19,230 nt of DNA, from contig DIHQ01000099.1 in the NCBI GenBank assembly GCA_002420235.1, positions 1-19,230 on the forward strand, in the 5' to 3' direction. Positions 6,808-14,457 of the stretch are shown here, piece by piece. Below the pieces are notes generated by a model, which searched no databases, was not told the DNA's origin, and saw only the letters and a program-made list of their open reading frames with translations. The DNA comes from Flavobacteriales bacterium UBA5692. Its GTDB lineage: Bacteria; Bacteroidota; Bacteroidia; Flavobacteriales_D; Sanyastnellaceae. Within the stretch, counting starts at the first letter, position 1. Every line of letters begins with the position of its first letter. The translations under genes were made by a program, and so were the position numbers.

Positions 6808-7989
6808 TTATAATGCTTCGATCATCAAAGCTGACGCACCTCCTCCCCCATTACAGATTCCCGCTCCGCCCTTTTTTAGGTTACGGACGCGCAAGGCATG
6901 AATTAAGGTTACTACAATTCTTGAACCGCTCGAGCCCAGTGGGTGTCCCAATGAAACTGCACCCCCATTGACATTGACCCTCTCAGCGTCGAGTCCCATT
7001 AACTCGATATTTATCAATCCAACAACAGAGAAAGCCTCATTCAATTCCCACAGGTCCACATCATCCGATTGCCAGCCTGCCTTGTTCAGAGCTCTTGGAA
7101 TGGCTTTTGCGGGAGCTGTTGTGAACCATTCCGGGTCGTGAGCTGCATCTGCCGTTGACACGATGCGTGCGATAGGTGTCCATTCGTTAGCCTTGACTGC
7201 TTCTTCAGAAGCTAAAATCAGAGCACTTGCTCCATCGTTTAAAGTGGATGCATTAGCTGCTGTTATCGTACCATCCTTTTGGAATGCCGGACGCAAGGAG
7301 CGCACCTTTTCCATTTTAACCTGGCTGAACTCCTCATCAGTGTCAACAGTGATGGGATCGCCTTTGCGCTGAGGAATAACAACTGGTATGACTTCATCCT
7401 GAAATGCACCTTCAGCCCAGGCCCGCGCCGATCGGTTGTAGCTCTCTATTGCAAAATTATCCTGTTCCTCTCGGCTGATGTTGTGTTCTTTGGCACAAAG
7501 CTCTGCACAATTGCCCATATGAGTCGAATTGTAAACGTCGGTCAAACCGTCCAGCAGCATTCCGTCTTTCATTTTAACATCGCCAAACTTTGTTCCGGAT
7601 CGGACGTTGAAATAGTGAGGTACACGACTCATATTCTCCATTCCGCCTGCAATCGCGACTTGAATGTCTCCGTTTGCAACTGCTTGAGCGGCTAGTGCAA
7701 TGGATTTCATACCACTAGCACATACTTTATTGATCGTTGTGCACGGCACATCATTCGGAATACCAGCAGCCATGGCCGCTTGACGAGCAGGCGCTTGGCC
7801 TAATCCAGCTTGAAGCACGTTACCCATAAATACTTCATCCACTTGATTGGCTGATACTCCACTTTTGGAAAGTGCACCACGAATGGCCGCAGCTCCAAGA
7901 TCCGTTGCAGCTACGGAGGACAATGTCCCTAAAAAACTTCCCATCGGCGTTCGCACCGCGGCTATAACGTAAACTGATTTGCTCATCAT
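6808..7989 (-). CDS. Acetyl-CoA C-acetyltransferase (thiolase)
   Basis: A 393-residue thiolase that condenses two acetyl-CoA to acetoacetyl-CoA, or cleaves 3-oxoacyl-CoA. The nucleophile is Cys90 in NKVCASGMK. Other marks are GGMENMS (115-121), NEAF (317-320), GGAVSLGHPLGSSG with His349, and the second active Cys379 in GICNGGGGAS. Length is typical of biosynthetic and degradative thiolases. Met codons at 7989 and 7986 are both possible starts. It heads a probable operon with the NlpC/P60 gene and pairs functionally with the 3-hydroxyacyl-CoA dehydrogenase that converges on that operon. Confidence 0.95.
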   Translation of the reverse strand: MMSKSVYVIAAVRTPMGSFLGTLSSVAATDLGAAAIRGALSKSGVSANQVDEVFMGNVLQAGLGQAPARQAAMAAGIPNDVPCTTINKVCASGMKSIALAAQAVANGDIQVAIAGGMENMSRVPHYFNVRSGTKFGDVKMKDGMLLDGLTDVYNSTHMGNCAELCAKEHNISREEQDNFAIESYNRSARAWAEGAFQDEVIPVVIPQRKGDPITVDTDEEFSQVKMEKVRSLRPAFQKDGTITAANASTLNDGASALILASEEAVKANEWTPIARIVSTADAAHDPEWFTTAPAKAIPRALNKAGWQSDDVDLWELNEAFSVVGLINIELMGLDAERVNVNGGAVSLGHPLGSSGSRIVVTLIHALRVRNLKKGGAGICNGGGGASALMIEAL

Positions 7990-8002
7990 CTTTGAATTTC
8001 CA

Positions 8003-8010
8003 CAAATTTA
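8003..8010 (-). promoter_or_regulatory. -7 promoter box for the thiolase operon
   Basis: The minus strand reads TAAATTTG, a perfect TAnnTTTG match and the same sequence as the helicase box. It lies 13 bases before the ATG at 7989. No clear TTTG -33 box is seen. Confidence 0.5.
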
Positions 8011-8020
8011 ACGGCTATTG

Positions 8021-8160
8021 GCTGTACGGAACGCGCTTAATGGCGTGTTTGGCATGATGATTGAATTCTCCGTACCGAAAAGCACGTGAGCATATGCATC
8101 AGGTGAATTTGGTTTAGGTTAAGCAAAGCACTGGGAAACGTTCCGGTGCTTTGTTCTTTT
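8021..8160 (+). ncRNA. Candidate structured RNA or leader ending in a terminator-like hairpin
   Basis: No gene is seen in this stretch. A possible closing stem pairs GTACGGA (8024-8030) with TCCGTAC (8069-8075). Inside it ACGCGC (8031-8036) can pair with GCGTGT (8043-8048) around a 6-base loop. A strong terminator-like hairpin follows (8122-8155). Short frames starting at 8041 and 8096 stop after a few codons. It could be a small RNA or an attenuator for the small gene downstream. No plus-strand promoter box was found, so this is tentative. Confidence 0.3.
8122..8160 (+). terminator. Terminator-like hairpin with no obvious gene upstream
   Basis: AGCAAAGCACTGG (8122-8134) pairs with CCGGTGCTTTGTT (8143-8155) around an 8-base loop, with two G-T pairs, then CTTTT. 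The T-rich side lies only on the plus strand. Its 3' arm nearly repeats that of the terminator at 8463-8492. Nothing on the plus strand upstream is an evident gene. Confidence 0.55.
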
Positions 8161-8267
8161 AATGACAATCAAATAGTTAGCGTCTATCCTCAAAGAAACT
8201 TGTGCGACGATGCAACCAATTTGTCTGCACCATCGTAGGAAGAACACGATTCTTACTTCACGTTATC

Positions 8268-8453
8268 ATGACCATCACAGGTATTCCCATCATGCACTCA
8301 CCAAGTGCACTCGAGCAATACAAAACGCTCATTCGCCACGTGCATGCTGAGCCAGTCATGATTCGAAGAGCAATGCGAATAGCATTCCGTAATTTGAGCC
8401 CTAAGGATTCCATTGAACTCCGGGATTGGCTTCAAAACAGGTACCAACTTTAA
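8268..8453 (+). CDS. Candidate small protein of unknown function
   Basis: An open frame of 61 codons from the ATG at 8268, or 53 from the ATG at 8292. A GTG at 8202 would give 83, but the added part looks less protein-like. The 53-residue core contains YKTLIRHVHAEP, MIRRAMRIAFRNLS and DSIELRDWLQNRY, which look like two or three amphipathic basic helices. I recognise no family. Support for a real gene: protein-like composition, and a strong terminator starting 10 bases after its stop. Against: short length, no clear ribosome-binding site and no clear promoter. It may be a short helical DNA- or RNA-binding protein, but this is only inference. Confidence 0.45.
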   Translation: MTITGIPIMHSPSALEQYKTLIRHVHAEPVMIRRAMRIAFRNLSPKDSIELRDWLQNRYQL

Positions 8454-8462
8454 CCACACACT

Positions 8463-8492
8463 AAAAAAAGCACCCTCACCGGTGCTTTTTTT
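8463..8492. terminator. Bidirectional intrinsic terminator
   Basis: Seven A and GCACC (8463-8474), a CTCACC loop, then GGTGC and seven T (8481-8492) make a 12-pair stem with A and T tracts on either side, so it can work in both directions. It serves the candidate small gene on plus and the RluA-like gene on minus. The RluA-like stop codon (8478-8476) lies in the loop. Confidence 0.85.
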
Positions 8493-9489
8493 CTTTTCCA
8501 CGCTGAGAACGTTCTGACCTATTGCTATTTGACGATAATCGACGTTGCTCTGAACGAGGTTTTTCTCGCACCTCACCCGAACGTTGATTCCGTTTCCAAT
8601 TAGGTTCTGCCTTTGGACCCTTTCCCCCCTTCATAAGATTCAAAAACCCTTGCGGAACACGAGACTTAACGTTAATGTTTTCTCCCTCCGGACCCACCAA
8701 GTCTACACCAAAGAGGTGCAAACCGCTCCGCCCTAATGGATCGGGCATTTCATTTCCTTTACCAAGCAATAAGCATTGTTGACGGCGCAAGCCATTCATA
8801 AGCAAGGGTACGTGTTCGAATCCTGCCTGCATTTTCAGCAAGGTGTGCACTGGTGTAGCTCGCATTGTGCGATAGGCGAATTCATGCTTGGTCCGTTTCT
8901 TCTTACCTTCTTCCTGATTGAAGCAAAAAAGCACATCGTCCGCCGGCAAGTGACCCTCAACCAAGACATACATGCGCCGCTGAAATTGCTGCCATTGTTC
9001 TTGAAGGTGCTTTCTCCAAACTAGGTTTTTAGCAATGATGCTAATACCAGAGGACTCTTTCTCGATGCGATTGACAAATTGGATGCACTCGCATTTAGGC
9101 CGAGCCTTGGTCATCCAAATCTTCATGGCCGTAAATGACGTCTTCACCTGGGGCTTCGGTGAAGCGAACACCATACCCGCTGGTTTAATGTAAGCAAGGA
9201 TATTTTCGTCTTCGTAAACTACTTCATAAGGCGCTTTAGCGGCCTTAGCGTGATCAGAGGTACTCAGACCAAAGTCAAAGTCTTTTGCGCTTTTGATCGC
9301 CGCACGTGATTGCCACGTAATGATTTGGCCCACTTTCAATTCGGCTGATGGAATTTTCAGGACTTTGCCATCAACGTTAACCGCACCTGACTTAATGGAT
9401 GTGCGTGCACGAGTCCGTGTAGCATACTGTCCGTATTCCATCAAAAAATCCAGCAACGGCATGGATACCTCAACTTGCTTGCTTGCCAT
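8476..9489 (-). CDS. RluA-like pseudouridine synthase homologue, probably catalytically inactive
   Basis: About 337 residues from the ATG at 9489. An S4-like RNA-binding domain (about 10-55, MPLLDFLMEYG through SGAVNVDGKVL) precedes a fold like RluA, with KPAGMVF (102-108) and LQEQWQQFQRRMYVLVEG (162-179). The catalytic HRLDxxTSG motif is changed to NRIEKESSG (140-148): the Asp present in all active pseudouridine synthases is Glu143, codon GAG at 9063-9061. The usual TGRTHQIR segment is also unrecognisable (around 223-235). The tail after about 287 is basic and low in complexity (KKHR end), suiting RNA binding. It may bind RNA without modifying it. A TTG at 9564 would overlap the YebC stop by 4 bases but adds a non-family N-terminus. 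It probably shares a transcript with YebC. Confidence 0.8.
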   Translation of the reverse strand: MASKQVEVSMPLLDFLMEYGQYATRTRARTSIKSGAVNVDGKVLKIPSAELKVGQIITWQSRAAIKSAKDFDFGLSTSDHAKAAKAPYEVVYEDENILAYIKPAGMVFASPKPQVKTSFTAMKIWMTKARPKCECIQFVNRIEKESSGISIIAKNLVWRKHLQEQWQQFQRRMYVLVEGHLPADDVLFCFNQEEGKKKRTKHEFAYRTMRATPVHTLLKMQAGFEHVPLLMNGLRRQQCLLLGKGNEMPDPLGRSGLHLFGVDLVGPEGENINVKSRVPQGFLNLMKGGKGPKAEPNWKRNQRSGEVREKPRSEQRRLSSNSNRSERSQRGKEKKHR

Positions 9490-9560
9490 GGCTCGAAGGT
9501 ACTGACTCCATTGCCATGACCGACCTCCACCATATCTATGCCTTGGCCTTCCTGTCAGGT

Positions 9561-10274
9561 TCAAAGACTCATAGTGTGGAATACGTTTTGCACGTCATCG
9601 TCTTCTTCCAGACGCTCGATAAGTTTTTCAACTTCTGCCGTGGCCTCAGGCCCTATAGCTTTCGTTATGTTCGGGACCCGCTCAAGACCTGACTCCACTA
9701 TTTCCATTCCACCCTCTTCCAATTTAGACTGTAATTCACCGAACGACTCGAATGAACCCGTAATCACAAGTGCATTTTCGTCTGAAGTGATTTCTTCAGC
9801 TCCGAAGTCAATCAATTCCAATTCCAACTCCTCAACGTCAACACCCTCCCCATTGATTTTGAAAAAGCAAACGTGATCAAACATGAATTCTACTGAACCC
9901 GTAGTACCCAAGTTGCCGTTGCACTTGTTGAAATGACTGCGCACATTCGCCACAGTGCGATTATTATTATCAGTGGCGGTCTCCACGAAAATCGCAATCC
10001 CATGCGGAGCATAGCCTTCAAAGTTGACTTCCTTGTAGTCAGATGTATCCTTGTCAGTCGCTTTCTTTATCGCGCGTTCGACGTTCTCCTTAGGCATGTT
10101 GGCTGCTCGGCAGTTTTGGAGCGCTGCGCGGAGGCGAGGATTCATATCCGGATCCGCACCATTACCTTCTCGGATGGCAATGATGATATCCTTATTCAGC
10201 CGAGCAAACGTTTTCGACATCGCTGCCCATCGCTTGAACTTTCTTGCTTTCCGAAATTCAAAAGCTCTTCCCAT
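9561..10274 (-). CDS. YebC/PmpR (TACO1) family protein
   Basis: A 237-residue cytoplasmic protein of the YebC family. Long annotated as a transcriptional regulator, the family is now also linked to helping ribosomes through difficult stretches such as proline runs. The N-terminus MGRAFEFRKARKFKRWAAMSK is the Bacteroidota form. The family signatures NPRLRAALQNCRAANMP (about 65-81) and NVERAIKKA (84-92) follow, then an acidic C-terminal domain with PNITKAIGPE and EKLIERLEEDDDVQNVFH. Length is normal. It is the first gene of a probable two-gene unit with the RluA-like protein. Confidence 0.95.
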   Translation of the reverse strand: MGRAFEFRKARKFKRWAAMSKTFARLNKDIIIAIREGNGADPDMNPRLRAALQNCRAANMPKENVERAIKKATDKDTSDYKEVNFEGYAPHGIAIFVETATDNNNRTVANVRSHFNKCNGNLGTTGSVEFMFDHVCFFKINGEGVDVEELELELIDFGAEEITSDENALVITGSFESFGELQSKLEEGGMEIVESGLERVPNITKAIGPEATAEVEKLIERLEEDDDVQNVFHTMSL

Positions 10275-10694
10275 AGTTGATTGGTTTTAGCAAATATCGC
10301 ACCATCAAGGTATTTGGCAATTGGAACCTGCGCTCAGTGTGTATTTCGCTATTCTGAATTTTATGATTCAGTGACATCCGTTAACCACAAATGCTTTTTT
10401 TTTCATGCATTTATGACGTGGTCGATTCAAATCGAATTGAGCATGAGTCGATCACAGATCAATATCAACACACAGATTGTACTCTAAGCAAAAGAGTAAA
10501 CCCCGAAACTTGGATTTTATGGAAATTAGCCTCGGCTAACCTTTTGTTCATGAGTGCCCAAAACGATTGAAGAAGAAATGCTCGAAATCTGACATACCTC
10601 GGAAGAACCCAAATACTTTCCGACGCCGGTGGAAGCCTCAGGCCAATTGAAAACTTAAAAGTGAACCAAGGAATTGTTTGGTTGTTTCTTCAAC
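10275..10694. other. 420-base intergenic region without a recognised gene
   Basis: This gap separates the divergent YebC and oxidoreductase genes. It holds GATATTTG on minus (10298-10291, a 5-of-6 match to the -7 box) as a possible YebC promoter. A small hairpin TACTCT/AGAGTA lies at 10480-10498. A hyphenated palindrome TTAGCC-TC-GGCTAA lies at 10526-10539, followed by CCTTTTG. No tRNA fold or convincing coding frame was found on either strand. Confidence 0.6.
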
Positions 10695-11240
10695 GTGTCA
10701 AATCATAACTCACTCTTTATAGCCGGCAATCCCCATACTGATCTCTCCGGATTTATCCATATCGTTCAACCGATCATCCGAGCCCATGGCACCGAATGGC
10801 TCACACTAGCCGATGAAATTGAAGATGGTAAATTTGATGTCGCTGCAATCCAAGCAAAGATGGTGCAAGCTGATGTCATTGTCCTACACTTCCCATTGTA
10901 TTGGTACAGTCCGCCCGCTTTGGTAAAACTTTGGTTGGATTCCATTCTCACCTTTGGATGGGCCTTTCCCAGGAAGAGATCCATGTTATTAGGCAAAACA
11001 CTTTTTGTTAGTGTAACAACGGGTTCATCACTTTCTTCGTTTCAGCCAGACGGAACAAATCGCTCCACTCTAAATGAACTTCTTCTTCCTCTGGAGCGAA
11101 CGGCTGAATACTGTGGAATGCAATGGGGCGGAATTGTTGCCTCGCAATGGAATGCGGAATCTTTAGACGAAGCCGCACTGAAGGCAAACGCCAAACTTCA
11201 CGCCAAACAACTCGTGGAAAGCCTCAGCGAACAAGAGTAA
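10695..11240 (+). CDS. Flavodoxin-fold NAD(P)H dehydrogenase (quinone), KefF/YwrO-like
   Basis: About 181 residues; the protein should bind FMN and reduce quinones or similar electrophiles with NAD(P)H. LFIAGNPHTDLSG (about 7-19) fits the family's N-terminal phosphate-binding loop. ADVIVLHFPLYWYSPPALVKLWLD (about 59-82) followed by GWAF is the family's signature segment, and LLGKTLFVSVTTGS leads the next strand. There is no ATG in this frame before the conserved part. GTG at 10695 gives a family-like N-terminus (MSNHNSLFIAGNP), with TTG at 10674 as the alternative. The last 17 bases overlap the end of the convergent secreted-protein gene. Physiological substrate is unknown. Confidence 0.87.
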   Translation: MSNHNSLFIAGNPHTDLSGFIHIVQPIIRAHGTEWLTLADEIEDGKFDVAAIQAKMVQADVIVLHFPLYWYSPPALVKLWLDSILTFGWAFPRKRSMLLGKTLFVSVTTGSSLSSFQPDGTNRSTLNELLLPLERTAEYCGMQWGGIVASQWNAESLDEAALKANAKLHAKQLVESLSEQE

Positions 11241-14200
11241 ATGAACCCGTGAGGGTGTTCTTTCCGGGAATGGTTAGGACGTAGAAATAGGTTCCTTCTG
11301 CTACACCATCCGCTCGCCAATTGTTACCGTAATTCCTTTTTTGGTATATGAGAATCCCCCAACGATCATAAACATTCAACTGATTTCCAGGAAAACTTGT
11401 CAGGTATTTAAAAACAAGCTCATCGTTGAGCAAATCGTCATTTGGGGAGAATACATTGACAGTTTCCACATCGCATCCGAGCACCTCCATTACCACCGTT
11501 TGAGAGTCTCCGCAGAGGCCCTCAACAGTGTAGGTGATATCAAGGACTCCAACCCCAGCCTGCATCAAATCAATTGTTCCGATATCGGACAAGCAACCGT
11601 TACAATTAGCTGTCCAAACCCCGCCTGGCCATGCCACACCGGGTTGTAAGCCCTCCAAAGCCAAGCACACCCAATTAGGCAAATTGATCGATGCATCGGC
11701 TTGGGGTTCTACAATAATCTGAACTTGGTCTACATCAACGCAGACTTCATCGATAATGTAAGCAACTGAGTAGGTCCCTGCACCAACATTTGGATCAAAT
11801 GAAGAGCCAATCAAACAGCCATCGCAATCAGAGGACCATACCCCTCCTAATTCTGCCGCAACGAGTGGCTGAAGGTCACCACTTTCACATAGGTTTGGCA
11901 CTTCACTTATGGTAGCATTTACTTCAGGAGCGACCATAACCTCACCTGCAAGTGGAGCGCTGCACGGGTGATCAAAATCGAAATCAACGCTCAAGGCACC
12001 TACTTCATTGGCGGCAAACGCCCCTGTATTTTCATTTATAATGCACCCTGGGCAATCAGTTGAGCTCCAGTTGCCGGTAGCACCTAAGATGTAGCCCTCC
12101 GGTATATCCTCATCAAAAGTAAATGAAAGGTTTGTCGTGCTGCCTGTGCACAGAGCATCTATGGCATTGAATGTTCCTTCCAGCACAGGTCGGATGTCAA
12201 CCGTCCAAGTTGCCGTATCAGCACAGGCCCCATTGGATATCTCGTATTCAATGGGTAAAGGCCCAACCGTCGCAGTCGACACATCAAGAATACCGTCTCC
12301 CGAGAGGCAATCAGGGCAAGTTGCAGACCACGTGCCACCGGCGACGTCGACCACCAATTGAAATTCATCTGCTGTCTCACAAAGCGAACCCGGCACATTA
12401 GATGCACCAATCTCGACACTCTCATTTACCACCACCTGAATTTCGTCGCTTACAGGGCAATAGGAATCCGACGTAAAGGTCACTGTCCACGTATTTGGAT
12501 CTTGTTCTTGCACACTGAATTCACCCGTCAATGAATCGATGCAGCCAAGGCAATCAGAAGACCAAAACCCCGCAACGTCTGACTCAAAAAATCCAGATTC
12601 ATCTTCACAAATCATAGCGGGACCTGAAATGGAACTTTCAACCAATGGGGATACTCCAACCTCTATGGAAGCTTCACCCTGGCAAACACCAAGGGTGGTA
12701 AACGTCACGGTATTTAAACCCTCATCAGCCTGATCTGCAAAGAAAACTCCAGTATTCGCAATGATGCATTCGCCACAACTAGCGGACCAAATACCGAAAG
12801 GTGGAGTTGCGTTAAAGTCAAAAACCTCATCGTCACAGAGTGCTCCAGTCGATGCCGTAAACTGAGGTATAGGAGTGGCGCTGATGAAGATCTCTGTTTC
12901 CTCAACGTCAGCCAAGCATGAACCTTCGAGGACATGGGTAACTTGCAGCCAACCACTCCCAGCCACAGTGGGGTCGATGGTCAAAGTCTCTTCGTCAAAA
13001 CAACCATCACAATCCACTGTCCATTGACCAGAATCCTCATTTGGAATAAGGGCGAAAGGTTCACCTCCACTGCATATGGGTGATGGCCAATCAAATCCGG
13101 CATCTGCATCACTGATTGCTGTAATAGTAAGATCATCGGAAACGACTTGGATGTAATTTTCTATGTTGGGTTCAGGGCCATTGTAGTCATCAATGCAAAA
13201 CGAAACAGAGCCATTGCCACCGGATTCTAGGGTGTATGTATTCACAACTTCTCCATCAGAATTAGTGATACTGAGGTCGGCATTTCCCCATCCATTGTTG
13301 GCTGAATCGAACATCTCTAATGTATAGCAGCCATTAGGCAAACAAACAGCATCCGCGTAAGGCGCACCCCCTTGCAGTAAGGCCGCACCATTTTCAGATA
13401 AGATGGCCCATTCAATTTGGTTATTAGTAAAGACAGACCCCGCAGACGACACCTCGATATCGAAAGACGTACAAAACTCATCCGGAGCCAATTGCGCAAA
13501 CCAACCGGTCAATGTGGTGGACTGAGTTGTACAAAAATTCAATGTATCACCCATACCCAAGTATTCTTCGCCTTCGTACCAAAGCGTGGTGCCCTCGATA
13601 ACCTCACCGGAGGAAAATCGCCATGCTTCATTGGTTGCATTCCAGTTACCTGTGTTGAAGCCTTCAGGAGAAATACCGATGGTTCCAGGCTCGTTCATGA
13701 TGCCGACTACCGCACTGCCCCACCCACAGTTTGGGCGGTTACCGAGGTAGATTTCAATCACATTTGAACCTTCGTAAAGGACTACTTCCGCGCTCACTTG
13801 CTGGCTTGTACAGCTATATTGACATACAGCGTTCCAAGTAACCACAAATTCCCTGCACGGTGCAGTCCCGTAAGTGTAGTAGCGAACGTTACCACAGGTA
13901 CTGGGATTCAAATCGCTGTAGATACCCATTACACTATTATTAGGCAAACTTTGATTGGGGTTGATGCCGTTTGGATTGTAAGTCGCGGTCTCTTCAGTAT
14001 CAAAGGAAAACCATCCATTGCTCGAAATCCGGCATTGGGTATAGTCATTACCGAAAAATTCGAAAGCGAATCCCAGCGGAATAATTGCACTATACACGTC
14101 ATCGCCAGTATTGATGGCCACTTCCCCTTGATTAAACGGATATGGCAGGACATACTCAATTTCTTCCACTTCATATTCTAGGCCACCGGCAGCTACAGTG

Positions 14201-14385
14201 GCAATGCTTGGAGCAACGAGATCAACACATGAATCCGAACAAGAAATTTGAATGTCTTCCCCTATGTCGAATGCCCCGAAGTTTGCGCATTGTGACCAAA
14301 GCATATTCAGTTGGCAGGCGAGCAGCACAAGGAAAATCAAAACCAAATGGTGATCGACTGCGGTATCTGACTCGAAACATTTCAT
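11224..14385 (-). CDS. Large secreted Cys-rich repeat protein with type B type IX secretion signal (CHU_C)
   Basis: A 1053-residue secreted or surface protein. A signal peptide (about 13-32, VLIFLVLLACQL core) leads to a domain with DDVYSAIIPLGFAFEFFG and CRISSNGWFSFD (about 70-257), typical of Bacteroidota adhesin-like proteins. A C-LPNGCYTLEMFDSANNGWG domain follows (about 300-398). Then come seven tandem repeats of 74-87 residues (about 435-970), each carrying a GxWSxxCxxC core, at about 454, 532, 607, 685, 772, 849 and 923. The C-terminus (about 974-1053) is a CHU_C domain with VFSPNDD, LNVYDRWG and GTYFYVL, the type B sorting domain for the type IX secretion system. Role is probably adhesion or gliding-related, which is inference. 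No enzymatic domain is seen. Its stop overlaps the oxidoreductase gene by 17 bases. Confidence 0.9.
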   Translation of the reverse strand: MKCFESDTAVDHHLVLIFLVLLACQLNMLWSQCANFGAFDIGEDIQISCSDSCVDLVAPSIATVAAGGLEYEVEEIEYVLPYPFNQGEVAINTGDDVYSAIIPLGFAFEFFGNDYTQCRISSNGWFSFDTEETATYNPNGINPNQSLPNNSVMGIYSDLNPSTCGNVRYYTYGTAPCREFVVTWNAVCQYSCTSQQVSAEVVLYEGSNVIEIYLGNRPNCGWGSAVVGIMNEPGTIGISPEGFNTGNWNATNEAWRFSSGEVIEGTTLWYEGEEYLGMGDTLNFCTTQSTTLTGWFAQLAPDEFCTSFDIEVSSAGSVFTNNQIEWAILSENGAALLQGGAPYADAVCLPNGCYTLEMFDSANNGWGNADLSITNSDGEVVNTYTLESGGNGSVSFCIDDYNGPEPNIENYIQVVSDDLTITAISDADAGFDWPSPICSGGEPFALIPNEDSGQWTVDCDGCFDEETLTIDPTVAGSGWLQVTHVLEGSCLADVEETEIFISATPIPQFTASTGALCDDEVFDFNATPPFGIWSASCGECIIANTGVFFADQADEGLNTVTFTTLGVCQGEASIEVGVSPLVESSISGPAMICEDESGFFESDVAGFWSSDCLGCIDSLTGEFSVQEQDPNTWTVTFTSDSYCPVSDEIQVVVNESVEIGASNVPGSLCETADEFQLVVDVAGGTWSATCPDCLSGDGILDVSTATVGPLPIEYEISNGACADTATWTVDIRPVLEGTFNAIDALCTGSTTNLSFTFDEDIPEGYILGATGNWSSTDCPGCIINENTGAFAANEVGALSVDFDFDHPCSAPLAGEVMVAPEVNATISEVPNLCESGDLQPLVAAELGGVWSSDCDGCLIGSSFDPNVGAGTYSVAYIIDEVCVDVDQVQIIVEPQADASINLPNWVCLALEGLQPGVAWPGGVWTANCNGCLSDIGTIDLMQAGVGVLDITYTVEGLCGDSQTVVMEVLGCDVETVNVFSPNDDLLNDELVFKYLTSFPGNQLNVYDRWGILIYQKRNYGNNWRADGVAEGTYFYVLTIPGKNTLTGSFTLVR

Positions 14386-14457
14386 GATTCGTATTCAGTG
14401 TTTGAACAATTTCAGTTTGTAGAAAGTTGCACTGTCAAAACAAAGAGCCTCGAGATC

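Noticed and set aside
8476..9489. RluA-like gene as a frameshifted pseudogene
   Set aside because: The frame is intact across both domains and the tail; only key residues differ, so it is better read as a maintained variant protein.
10281..10487. Plus-strand frame in the gap after YebC
   Set aside because: Composition is not protein-like, there is no start signal, and no family pattern; treated as intergenic.
10480..10498. TACTCT/AGAGTA hairpin
   Set aside because: Six A-T-rich pairs with a 7-base loop and no T tract, too weak for a terminator.
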